Assembly: GCA_028691625.1 (NCBI GenBank)
Contig: JAQUYZ010000082.1
Coordinates: 1 to 6,980, forward strand
DNA length: 6,980 bases
Source: Eubacteriales bacterium
GTDB taxonomy: Bacteria; Bacillota; Clostridia; Peptostreptococcales; Anaerovoracaceae
Direction: 5' to 3'
This document shows positions 1 through 6,009 of this stretch, one piece after another. The first letter of the stretch is position 1, and each line of letters opens with the position of its first letter. Both the position numbers and the translations under genes were made by a program. Below the pieces are notes generated by a model that worked only from the letters and a program-made list of their open reading frames with translations, was not told the origin of the DNA and made no database searches.

Positions 1-1
1 G

Positions 2-1144
2 CTTTTCAAAGGGGCAGGCATCGATCTCAATGTCGATCCACGAGTCATTGCGGCTATTTTATTAGCGTTCTTTGCGTATGTCAATTATAGAGGAGTGGAA
101 ATATCAGGCAGGGTACAAAACGCCTTTGTATTTTTCTTTTGGGGTGCTACCGCAATATGGATGCTGATGATGTTTCAAAATGGATCCTTTGAAAATTTTG
201 TTCCGGAAGCATTGAGACATATGCCTGCATTCAAAGAATTTATGATGGTCGTAACTTGGGTTTGGTGGTGCTTTGCAGGATTTGAGACAGCTGTCGGAAT
301 GGGCGGCGAAGTCAGATACCCTCAAATCAATATTCCTCGATCCATGACGATCGTACCCTTCATTATTCTATCTGTGAACGGATTGCTTCAATGGTTTCTA
401 GTCGCGCTGGTGCCATATGAGCAGCATACTGCTTTGGCAACTGCTGCAGCGCCGTTTGCAGAAGGCCTTACTTCAGCAGGATATGTCGGATTTCCGATTA
501 TATTGCTCTGCGCGGCCTTGGCATTTGGCGGTGACCTGTCAACAATGAACCCCGGCGTTGCCGGTCCGGCCCGTTATATTTATCAAATGGGTCAGGATGG
601 TGTTCTTCCGAGATTTTTCGGAAAGATTCACCCGAAATTCAAAACGCCGTTTGTATCGGTCATTGCGACAGCGTTGCTGACCTATTTGCTGATCATTACA
701 AATTCCATCGTTTGGATCGCAACTTTGTCAATGTGTTCCCTGTTTTGGGTTTATATCATTGGGTTTCTGTCCTTCTATCGGCTCCGCAGGAAAGAGCCAG
801 AATTAAGCCGCCCGTATAAAGCACCATGCCCGTTATTTGCCCTGGTATCCAGTATCATATTCTATCTGGTCATGATGTGGAGCATGGGATGGTTCAATAT
901 CGGACTGAGCTTTATCATTACAGGTGTCGCGCTTCTTTATTATGCGGCCTGGGCCAGAACCCATTCGATAACTTATGTGGAGTTGAAACAGAGGATGGAA
1001 AAAGAGTCTGCGCTGCTGGAAGAGGATATCCCCTCACCGAATGAAAAACGAAAGATGGATAAAGAATATAGACGGTGGAAAAGCATAGCGCTGGCAGCTG
1101 CCTGTGTGACTGTGGTATTATATATTGTGGCTTTCCTGGCTTGA
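2..1144 (+). CDS. APC-superfamily amino acid permease, 5'-truncated by the window edge
   Basis: Cytoplasmic-membrane transporter of the amino acid/polyamine/organocation family. The frame is open from base 2, so the true start lies outside the window. A GTG at 95 is in frame, but the 31 codons before it read as good permease sequence running into the family-like stretch NYRGVEISGRVQ, so it is not the start. About 380 residues are visible. Hydrophobic segments account for roughly ten membrane helices. One carries the typical CFAGFET motif, followed by a GEVRYPQINIPRS loop, the APC hallmark after TM6. After the penultimate helix comes a charged tail of about 50 residues (KQRMEKESALLEED...), then one more C-terminal helix ending at the stop. 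The substrate cannot be read; an amino acid or derivative is expected for the family. The next gene starts 59 bases downstream with no terminator, so co-transcription is likely. Confidence 0.9.
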   Translation, partial: LFKGAGIDLNVDPRVIAAILLAFFAYVNYRGVEISGRVQNAFVFFFWGATAIWMLMMFQNGSFENFVPEALRHMPAFKEFMMVVTWVWWCFAGFETAVGMGGEVRYPQINIPRSMTIVPFIILSVNGLLQWFLVALVPYEQHTALATAAAPFAEGLTSAGYVGFPIILLCAALAFGGDLSTMNPGVAGPARYIYQMGQDGVLPRFFGKIHPKFKTPFVSVIATALLTYLLIITNSIVWIATLSMCSLFWVYIIGFLSFYRLRRKEPELSRPYKAPCPLFALVSSIIFYLVMMWSMGWFNIGLSFIITGVALLYYAAWARTHSITYVELKQRMEKESALLEEDIPSPNEKRKMDKEYRRWKSIALAAACVTVVLYIVAFLA

Positions 1145-1189
1145 CAAAAGCGGTATGAGTAGTTCAGAGATCGTTATGAGAGTAAGTAT

Positions 1190-1195
1190 GGAGGG
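1190..1195 (+). promoter_or_regulatory. Ribosome binding site of the amidohydrolase gene
   Basis: GGAGGG ends eight bases before the ATG at 1204. This favours 1204 over the second in-frame ATG at 1210, which would be 14 bases away. Confidence 0.8.
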
Positions 1196-1203
1196 AAGAT
1201 AAG

Positions 1204-2751
1204 ATGAATATGGTATTGAAAAACGCCAACGTTTTAACCATGGATACGGGTGCACCAAAAGCCAGATGGGTCGCTGTAAAAAACGGCATCATTGAAGCGA
1301 TTGGCAGCAGAGACGATTTTTCGGGAGAAGTAGAAACAGTCATTGATTTGCAGGGAAAAACGCTTATGCCGGGGTTCATCGATTCCCACTGTCATGTCTC
1401 CTCCGGAGGATTGATCCTGGCCAACGCCATCGATGTAATGGGCAGGGTTAAAAGCCTTAAGGATTTGCTGGACATCATCAAAGAGGAATGTGAAAAAGAA
1501 ACCGGCGATAAGATCATGCTGTTTGTCGGCGTACCGACTTTTGACTGTATTGAGGAAAGAAGATACCCAACAAGATGGGAACTGGACAAGGTGGCGAATG
1601 GTCACAAGGTGGCCTTGTTCCTTTGGTCCATGCACGGCGGGATTGCAAGCAGCGCTATGCTGGACTGCATCCCACTGTCCGGTGAAATCAAAGAAGAAGT
1701 CGAACCCAACGGTATATTTGACAGCAATCTGTCCGCCTTCTATTGTATGGGGTATATCCAGGGCGCTTACAGTGAAAAGGAGATCGCCGGTTTTTACCAA
1801 TTTATCGCTGATCTGCAGCTGGCTGCGGGTGTAACAAGAGTACACAGCCTCGATGGGATGGCCTTTGTAAATGATTGTGACATTGATGTCTTTCTGAAAA
1901 TACAGGAACAATTGCCCATACACTTTGTCGAGTATGCACAGACCTTCGATTTGAAAAAGGTGCGGGACAGGTATCAATTCCCGCGGATTGGCGGATGTCT
2001 GAGCATAGACGGAGCGCCGGGCCAGTTGACGATTGCCAATGTGGAGCCGTTCCCGATCCAGCCTTCCAGCAGAGGATTGCTGGGATATTCCGATGAACAA
2101 CTCTATAATTTTGTATCCGCAGCCCATGCATCCGGCATGCAGTGCGCTTTCCATGCCATCGGTGAAAGGGCGATCGACCAGATTCTCTATATCTATGATC
2201 GTGTCATCAAGGAGCAGGGGCAGAATGGTCTTCACCACAGAATAGAACATTTCATTATGCCCTCTGATCTTCATGTGGAAATGGCGGCGGAACTCGGCAT
2301 CCGGGTAGCACTGCAGCCATTGATTTCAGATGGCTGGAGCGACAAAGATTACATGCAGTGGCTGCCGAAGGAAAAAGCGCAGAAGGCCTGGAAGATGCAG
2401 AGGCTTCTTGATGCCGGCATTAATATCTCCAGCAGCTCGGACTGCCCCTGTTCGCCGATTGATGCCCTCGGCTGGATCGAAGCATTGGTAAATGCGAAAG
2501 ATCCCAAGAGACGGGTGTCGATTGATGATGCATTGAGAATGAATACCATCAACGGGGCGGTATCCGGCAATCATCAAAAGGAATCGGGAAGTATTGAACC
2601 GGGCAAGAATGGCGACTTCGTTGTATTGAGCAAGGATCCTTATGCAGTCAAAGGAAGTTTTAAGGATGAGATCTCCGTTGAAATGACGATTGCAAGCGGA
2701 AAAGTAGTTTATGAGAATCAATCTGATGTGAAGTCAGATTCAAGGAGATAG
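1204..2751 (+). CDS. Metal-dependent amidohydrolase, Amidohydrolase_3 (YtcJ/NfdA-like) family
   Basis: Predicted cytosolic hydrolase of 515 residues, the usual length for YtcJ-like proteins. Seen in the sequence: an N-terminal beta-sandwich half (about 1-55) with VLTMD and VKNGIIEAIG strands; the metal motif LMPGFIDSHCHV with His62 and His64; HAIGERAID with His317; HHRIEHF with His344, His345 and His349; and SSSSDCPCSP with the likely catalytic Asp413. The C-terminal part (NTINGAV, then ESGSIEPGKNGDFVVLSKDP) completes the sandwich domain. Characterised relatives hydrolyse N-substituted amides such as N-substituted formamides, but most members have no known substrate. Two cysteines (414, 416) flank the proline after the catalytic Asp. 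The stop codon lies one base before the next ATG, so it is tightly coupled to the cysteine desulfidase gene. Inference from context: it may deacylate or decarbamoylate a cysteine-yielding compound. Family call is firm; substrate unknown. Confidence 0.92.
   Translation: MNMVLKNANVLTMDTGAPKARWVAVKNGIIEAIGSRDDFSGEVETVIDLQGKTLMPGFIDSHCHVSSGGLILANAIDVMGRVKSLKDLLDIIKEECEKETGDKIMLFVGVPTFDCIEERRYPTRWELDKVANGHKVALFLWSMHGGIASSAMLDCIPLSGEIKEEVEPNGIFDSNLSAFYCMGYIQGAYSEKEIAGFYQFIADLQLAAGVTRVHSLDGMAFVNDCDIDVFLKIQEQLPIHFVEYAQTFDLKKVRDRYQFPRIGGCLSIDGAPGQLTIANVEPFPIQPSSRGLLGYSDEQLYNFVSAAHASGMQCAFHAIGERAIDQILYIYDRVIKEQGQNGLHHRIEHFIMPSDLHVEMAAELGIRVALQPLISDGWSDKDYMQWLPKEKAQKAWKMQRLLDAGINISSSSDCPCSPIDALGWIEALVNAKDPKRRVSIDDALRMNTINGAVSGNHQKESGSIEPGKNGDFVVLSKDPYAVKGSFKDEISVEMTIASGKVVYENQSDVKSDSRR
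2720..2740 (+). other. Hairpin just before the desulfidase ribosome binding site
   Basis: AATCTGA (2720-2726) and TCAGATT (2734-2740) are perfect inverted repeats with a 7-base loop, TGTGAAG. The stem lies in the last codons of the amidohydrolase gene and ends one base before the AAGGAG of the next gene. It has no U-tract, so it is not an intrinsic terminator. It could affect translation coupling or mRNA processing, or be chance. Confidence 0.4.
2742..2747 (+). promoter_or_regulatory. Ribosome binding site of the desulfidase gene
   Basis: AAGGAG lies inside the last codons of the amidohydrolase gene. It is 5 bases before ATG 2753 and 8 bases before ATG 2756; both spacings are usable, so the product may start with either Met. 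Confidence 0.8.
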
Positions 2752-2752
2752 A

Positions 2753-4033
2753 ATGATGCAGGTAAAAGATAAAAAGTATATGGAATATATTCAGATTTTA
2801 AAAGAAGAACTCGTTCCGGCGATGGGCTGCACGGAACCGATTGCACTTGCCTATGCCGCAGCCAAAGCGAGAGAGGTTCTGGGTGTCTTGCCGAAAAGCT
2901 GTCGTATTGAGGTCAGCGGAAACATTATAAAAAATGTAAAAAGCGTAATTGTCCCCAATACGGGAGGATTAAAGGGGATCAAGGCAGCAGTGGCAGCCGG
3001 AATTGTAGCAGGCGATTCATCAAAACGTCTGGAAGTAGTATCAACGATAGAGGAAAAAGTAAAACCTTTGATAAAGGAGTATGAAGAGACCCATGAAATG
3101 GAGCTGATTTCATATGAAGGCGATCTTATTTTTTATATATCTGTAACTCTTTTTACAGACAATTCCAATACCAGGGTGGTGATTGAAAACTATCACACTA
3201 ATATCACTTTAGTAGAGAAAAATGGCGTTGTGCTGTTCGAAGCAGGAAAAGAAGTTGTTGAGAATGTCGGTCTTTCCGATCGCAGCATGCTGAATGTCAA
3301 AGAAATCGTCGAATTTGCAGAAATCGTTGAAATAGATGATATCGCAGAAATGATCGGCAGACAAATCGAATACAACAGTGAAATTGCACAGGAGGGGATG
3401 ACAGGCAGCTGGGGTGCAAATATCGGAAACATACTGATTAAAACCTACGGTGATGATATCAAGGTCCGGGCACGGGCTGTCGCCGCTGCAGGTTCGGATG
3501 CAAGAATGAGCGGCTGTGAAAAACCCGTGATCATTCTTTCCGGAAGTGGAAATCAGGGTTTGGCAGCATCGCTGCCGGTCATTGAATACGCCAAAGAACT
3601 CCAGATATCACAAGACAAGCTTTACCGCGCGGTAGCTTTAGCCGATCTGATCGCGATTCATCAGAAAACAAGTATAGGGCGCCTTTCCGCTTTTTGCGGA
3701 GCCATCAGCGCCGGTTGCGCAGCCGGTGCCGGAATTGCCTATCTTTGTGGGGGTGATTATGAGGCGATTGCTCACACAGTCGTAAACGGTCTTGCCATTG
3801 TTTCGGGAATTGTCTGCGACGGCGCAAAACCGTCCTGCGCGGCGAAAATTGCGACGGCAATTGATGCCGGCATCCTGGGTTTCAGCATGTATCAAAACGG
3901 ACAGCAATTCTGGGGAGGCGACGGCATTATAACCAAGGGTGTGGATAACACCATTGCAAATGTCGGCCGGATGGCGAGCAAGGGCATGCGTGAGACGGAC
4001 TGCGAAATTTTAAAAATAATGCTGGAGTGTTAA
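2753..4033 (+). CDS. L-cysteine desulfidase / Fe-S serine-dehydratase-like protein (CyuA/YhaM, UPF0597 family)
   Basis: Cytosolic enzyme of 426 residues, close to E. coli YhaM (CyuA). The family splits L-cysteine into pyruvate, ammonia and sulfide with an oxygen-sensitive [4Fe-4S] cluster and no PLP, and is related to the alpha domain of iron-sulfur L-serine dehydratases. Seen here: the signature PAMGCTEPIALAYAAA near the N terminus with Cys26; PNTGGLKGI (68-76); GSWGANIGN; SGCEKPVIILSGSGNQG (Cys255); AFCGAISAGCAAG (Cys315, Cys322); and IVCDGAKPSC (Cys355, Cys362). Cys315, Cys355 and Cys362 are the best cluster-ligand candidates, with Cys26 probably in the active site. The start follows the previous stop by one base; ATG 2756 is an equally good start. 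Next to an amidohydrolase and an ATC-hydrolase-like protein it probably consumes cysteine they release. Serine or another beta-substituted amino acid as substrate is not excluded. Confidence 0.9.
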   Translation: MMQVKDKKYMEYIQILKEELVPAMGCTEPIALAYAAAKAREVLGVLPKSCRIEVSGNIIKNVKSVIVPNTGGLKGIKAAVAAGIVAGDSSKRLEVVSTIEEKVKPLIKEYEETHEMELISYEGDLIFYISVTLFTDNSNTRVVIENYHTNITLVEKNGVVLFEAGKEVVENVGLSDRSMLNVKEIVEFAEIVEIDDIAEMIGRQIEYNSEIAQEGMTGSWGANIGNILIKTYGDDIKVRARAVAAAGSDARMSGCEKPVIILSGSGNQGLAASLPVIEYAKELQISQDKLYRAVALADLIAIHQKTSIGRLSAFCGAISAGCAAGAGIAYLCGGDYEAIAHTVVNGLAIVSGIVCDGAKPSCAAKIATAIDAGILGFSMYQNGQQFWGGDGIITKGVDNTIANVGRMASKGMRETDCEILKIMLEC

Positions 4034-4064
4034 CCGGTTATGCTCCGCAGGATTGAATCAAAAG

Positions 4065-4072
4065 AAGGAGGT
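4065..4072 (+). promoter_or_regulatory. Orphan consensus Shine-Dalgarno sequence
   Basis: AAGGAGGT is a full match to the anti-SD, yet no ATG, GTG or TTG stands within normal spacing. The first ATG (4097) is 24 bases on and opens only 7 codons. An ATA at 4078 (5-base gap) would open 15 codons. An ATT at 4080 (7-base gap, close to ideal) would open 30 codons ending at 4172, overlapping the start of the next gene by 20 bases. It may be a relic of a lost start, or a leader with a rare start codon. Confidence 0.5.
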
Positions 4073-4077
4073 CAAAC

Positions 4078-4141
4078 ATATTATTCGGGAAAGCATATGG
4101 TTTCCTATCAGTTTTCGTAAGTTAGAATATAGTATTCGGGA
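4078..4141 (+). repeat. Two copies of a 13-base motif
   Basis: ATATTATTCGGGA (4078-4090) and ATAGTATTCGGGA (4129-4141) match at 12 of 13 bases and are 51 bases apart. The second copy runs into the ribosome binding site of the next gene. Because 51 is a multiple of three, both fall in the same reading frame. A small local duplication or chance are both possible. Confidence 0.4.
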
Positions 4142-4143
4142 GG
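4138..4143 (+). promoter_or_regulatory. Ribosome binding site of the ATC-hydrolase-like gene
   Basis: GGGAGG ends nine bases before the ATG at 4153, supporting that start. Confidence 0.75.
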
Positions 4144-4152
4144 TTAATCGAT

Positions 4153-4623
4153 ATGGATGTTCCTTATATTGAACAGAAAAAGATTCAGGCAGAGATTTTG
4201 GTGCCGTTTCTAAAGGCGCTGTACGAAAAGTATGGAAAAGAAGACGTTAAAAAGCTTTTGGAGGATGTCATCGACAAACTTGCTTATCAGGAAGGCGTGG
4301 ATTTCTTTGCAGACAACACGGGATCGACCATCGATAAAATTGTGAAACAAGGGGAGTATTTTGCTGCATCGTACGATGGGTCTGCTATCGATGTGGTGCC
4401 GGTATCAATGTCAGACACTGATATTATGATCGACATCACCCGCTGCGCGTACGCTGATTATTTTAAGGGTATCGGAGAAACAGAACTCGGAGAGATCCTG
4501 GCATGCAGACCCGACTTCCCCAGAACTGCAGGATATCGTGCAGGTGTGACACTGGAACGTCCTGATACAATTATGTGCGGAGCGGAAAAATGCGGTTTTC
4601 ATTACAGATTACAAAAAGAATAG
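4153..4623 (+). CDS. L-2-amino-thiazoline-4-carboxylic acid (ATC) hydrolase family protein
   Basis: Small soluble protein of 156 residues without signal peptide or membrane segment. The N-terminal third is helical and charged (VPFLKALYEKYGKEDVKKLL). The C-terminal part carries what I recognise as the family pattern: DITRCAYADYFKGIGETELG (Cys98), LACRPDF (Cys118, Asp121), and the ending TIMCGAEKCGFHYR (Cys142, Cys147), which corresponds to the usual Gly-Ala-Asp-x-Cys-Asp-Phe-Arg-type end. The name comes from Pseudomonas enzymes that open the ring of ATC on the way to L-cysteine. Many family members are uncharacterised, so the reaction here is not proven. Its place two positions after an amidohydrolase and directly after a cysteine desulfidase fits a thiazoline or cysteine-derivative pathway. 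Start is supported by GGGAGG nine bases upstream. Confidence 0.8.
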   Translation: MDVPYIEQKKIQAEILVPFLKALYEKYGKEDVKKLLEDVIDKLAYQEGVDFFADNTGSTIDKIVKQGEYFAASYDGSAIDVVPVSMSDTDIMIDITRCAYADYFKGIGETELGEILACRPDFPRTAGYRAGVTLERPDTIMCGAEKCGFHYRLQKE

Positions 4624-4658
4624 TATGATTCGCTACCGATTTGTTATTTTAGTGTATG

Positions 4659-4665
4659 AAGGAGG
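4659..4665 (+). promoter_or_regulatory. Ribosome binding site that sets the MFS start
   Basis: AAGGAGG ends eight bases before ATG 4674. The in-frame ATG at 4656 directly precedes this site and has no site of its own, so it is not the start. Confidence 0.85.
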
Positions 4666-4673
4666 ATCACAGT

Positions 4674-5912
4674 ATGAAAAATCCAAGACGTGGATATCTG
4701 GTAAGAATGGTTATTTTACTTGCTCTGTCCATTGGTTTCCTTTATCTAGACAGATTGGCAATTACATATATGATGCCGGTAATCGTGCCGGATCTGCAGT
4801 TGAATAATTTCCAGGTCGGACAAATCAATTTGGCAACGACCCTTTTGCTCGCGATATCCGGTATCATTTTTGGAATGGTTGCCGACAAAAGCGGAAAGAG
4901 AAAGTTCTGGCTTGTTGTCTTTGCTCTCGCAACATCCGTATTTGCGGGACTGTGCGTATTTGCCAATTCCTTCGTGACATTGCTCATATTAAGGGCATTG
5001 GTCGGTATCGCAGAAGGTCCTCTTCTTGCTCTGACCTATACGCTGATGGGGCATGAAGATCCTGAGCATTATGGATTGAATATCGGTATTATTGCTATGA
5101 CGATCGGTATCTGTGCCAATATAGCCGGTCCGCTGATCGTCACCCAATTGATTGGTGTTTTCGATTGGCAGCTGACTTTTTTATTGAGTGCCATCCCCAG
5201 CTTTATTGTCGCTTTGTTGATCATGAAATTTGTAAAGGAAATAGAGGTTTCGCCCGAGGAACGTGAGCTTTCAAAATCGCAGAATATCGGTCAATTCCTG
5301 CAGCTGTTCAAATACAGGAATTTTGTGATCTGTGTCATCATCGGAATGCTCCATATGACGGCATATTGGATCGTGATCGTCTACGGACCTCTTTATTTAA
5401 CCAATGTCATCGGAATGTCCGTTGAAAAGATGGGAGGTATTTCTGCACTGGCTGGATTATTGGTATTCCCATGGACGCTGATCATGCCGCTGACAGACAA
5501 AGTCGGCCGGAAGCCTGTTTTGTTCTTTGCCTATGTCTGCTGCGTATTACCGTTCCTTGGTATCATGTTCGGCGGAGGATCAAAAGCAACTATCGTATTA
5601 TATGTTGTGTTCGCTATGCTGCCTGCTGTTTTCACTCCGATCTGGAGTGGTGTGATTCCTGCAGAAAGCCTGCCGGAACGGCTGCAGGTAAGCTCCAGTA
5701 CGATTGTGATCGCAGCCGGTGATATGGTTGGCGGTGCGATCATGTCTGCCGTTGCCGGTAAGATTGCAGATATCTACGGTCTGACATCAATCTTTGTAAT
5801 TGGAGCCGTTTGCATGGTTGCTTGCTTCCTGCTCGTATTTGCTTTGAAAGAAAGCAATCCGAAGCTGGTTGCTAAAAATGCCGCGAAAGCAGCTGCAGAA
5901 GGGAATTCTTAA
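4674..5912 (+). CDS. Major facilitator superfamily (MFS) transporter
   Basis: Integral membrane transporter of 412 residues, normal for a 12-helix MFS carrier. Seen here: helix 1 ending in FLYLDRLAI (Asp26-Arg27), a pattern common in the anion:cation symporter branch; motif A GMVADKSGKRK (67-77) in the loop after helix 2; RALVGIAEGP (107-116) in helix 4; a charged central loop (KFVKEIEVSPEERELSKS) between the six-helix halves; the second motif A, PLTDKVGRKP (272-281); and a short Ala-rich cytosolic tail. The start is at 4674 because a strong AAGGAGG lies eight bases before it; starting at 4656 would add six residues (MKEDHS) encoded largely by that site. It is last in the + strand run, 50 bases after the ATC-hydrolase-like gene, and is followed by a strong terminator. 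Likely import of the compound processed by the cluster, or export of a product; substrate and direction cannot be read. Confidence 0.9.
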   Translation: MKNPRRGYLVRMVILLALSIGFLYLDRLAITYMMPVIVPDLQLNNFQVGQINLATTLLLAISGIIFGMVADKSGKRKFWLVVFALATSVFAGLCVFANSFVTLLILRALVGIAEGPLLALTYTLMGHEDPEHYGLNIGIIAMTIGICANIAGPLIVTQLIGVFDWQLTFLLSAIPSFIVALLIMKFVKEIEVSPEERELSKSQNIGQFLQLFKYRNFVICVIIGMLHMTAYWIVIVYGPLYLTNVIGMSVEKMGGISALAGLLVFPWTLIMPLTDKVGRKPVLFFAYVCCVLPFLGIMFGGGSKATIVLYVVFAMLPAVFTPIWSGVIPAESLPERLQVSSSTIVIAAGDMVGGAIMSAVAGKIADIYGLTSIFVIGAVCMVACFLLVFALKESNPKLVAKNAAKAAAEGNS

Positions 5913-5946
5913 TTGGTGTAAACCGATTAGGCGAACAGAAACAATA

Positions 5947-5983
5947 AAAAAGTGCGTTTCCGGAACACGGAACCGCACTTTTT
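5947..5983. terminator. Bidirectional intrinsic terminator between convergent genes
   Basis: A 10-bp stem (5947-5956 with 5974-5983), one T/C mismatch, then 5 more pairs (5958-5962 with 5968-5972) close a GAACA loop. The stem base is A-rich on the left and T-rich on the right, so each strand gives a GC-containing hairpin followed by U residues. It lies 34 bases after the MFS stop and 26 bases after the stop of the - strand gene. Confidence 0.92.
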
Positions 5984-6009
5984 ATAGTATTCTGTCATTT
6001 CCACTTTTT

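Larger units (their letters stand above)
4034..4152 (+). other. Gap of 119 bases with an unused Shine-Dalgarno and a short repeat
   Basis: This is the longest gap inside the + strand gene run. It holds no terminator-like hairpin and no convincing -35/-10 pair. It contains a consensus ribosome binding site at 4065-4072 not followed by an ATG at normal distance, and a 13-base motif present twice. Confidence 0.5.

Noticed and set aside
95..97. GTG as start of the permease
   Set aside because: The same frame is open to the window edge and the upstream residues continue APC-like sequence, so the gene is truncated rather than short.
1234..2274. 346-codon open frame on the - strand
   Set aside because: It lies wholly opposite the amidohydrolase gene, which has clear family motifs in its own frame; the antisense protein shows no recognisable motif.
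3638..3907. 89-codon - strand frame opposite the desulfidase gene
   Set aside because: A by-product of the reverse strand of a well-supported gene; no ribosome binding site or recognisable motif.
4097..4120. ATG-started 7-codon frame in the gap before the ATC-hydrolase-like gene
   Set aside because: Too short, and 24 bases from the nearest Shine-Dalgarno; nothing supports translation.
4034..4152. Internal promoter for the last two + strand genes
   Set aside because: AT-rich hexamers such as TAGAAT are present, but no -35/-10 pair with proper spacing could be made convincingly.
4656..4673. Upstream ATG as start of the MFS gene
   Set aside because: This stretch contains the AAGGAGG site serving ATG 4674, and no ribosome binding site precedes 4656.
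5913..6009. Small RNA or attachment site in the convergent gap
   Set aside because: The gap is fully explained by the bidirectional terminator; no tRNA, direct repeat or integrase is nearby.
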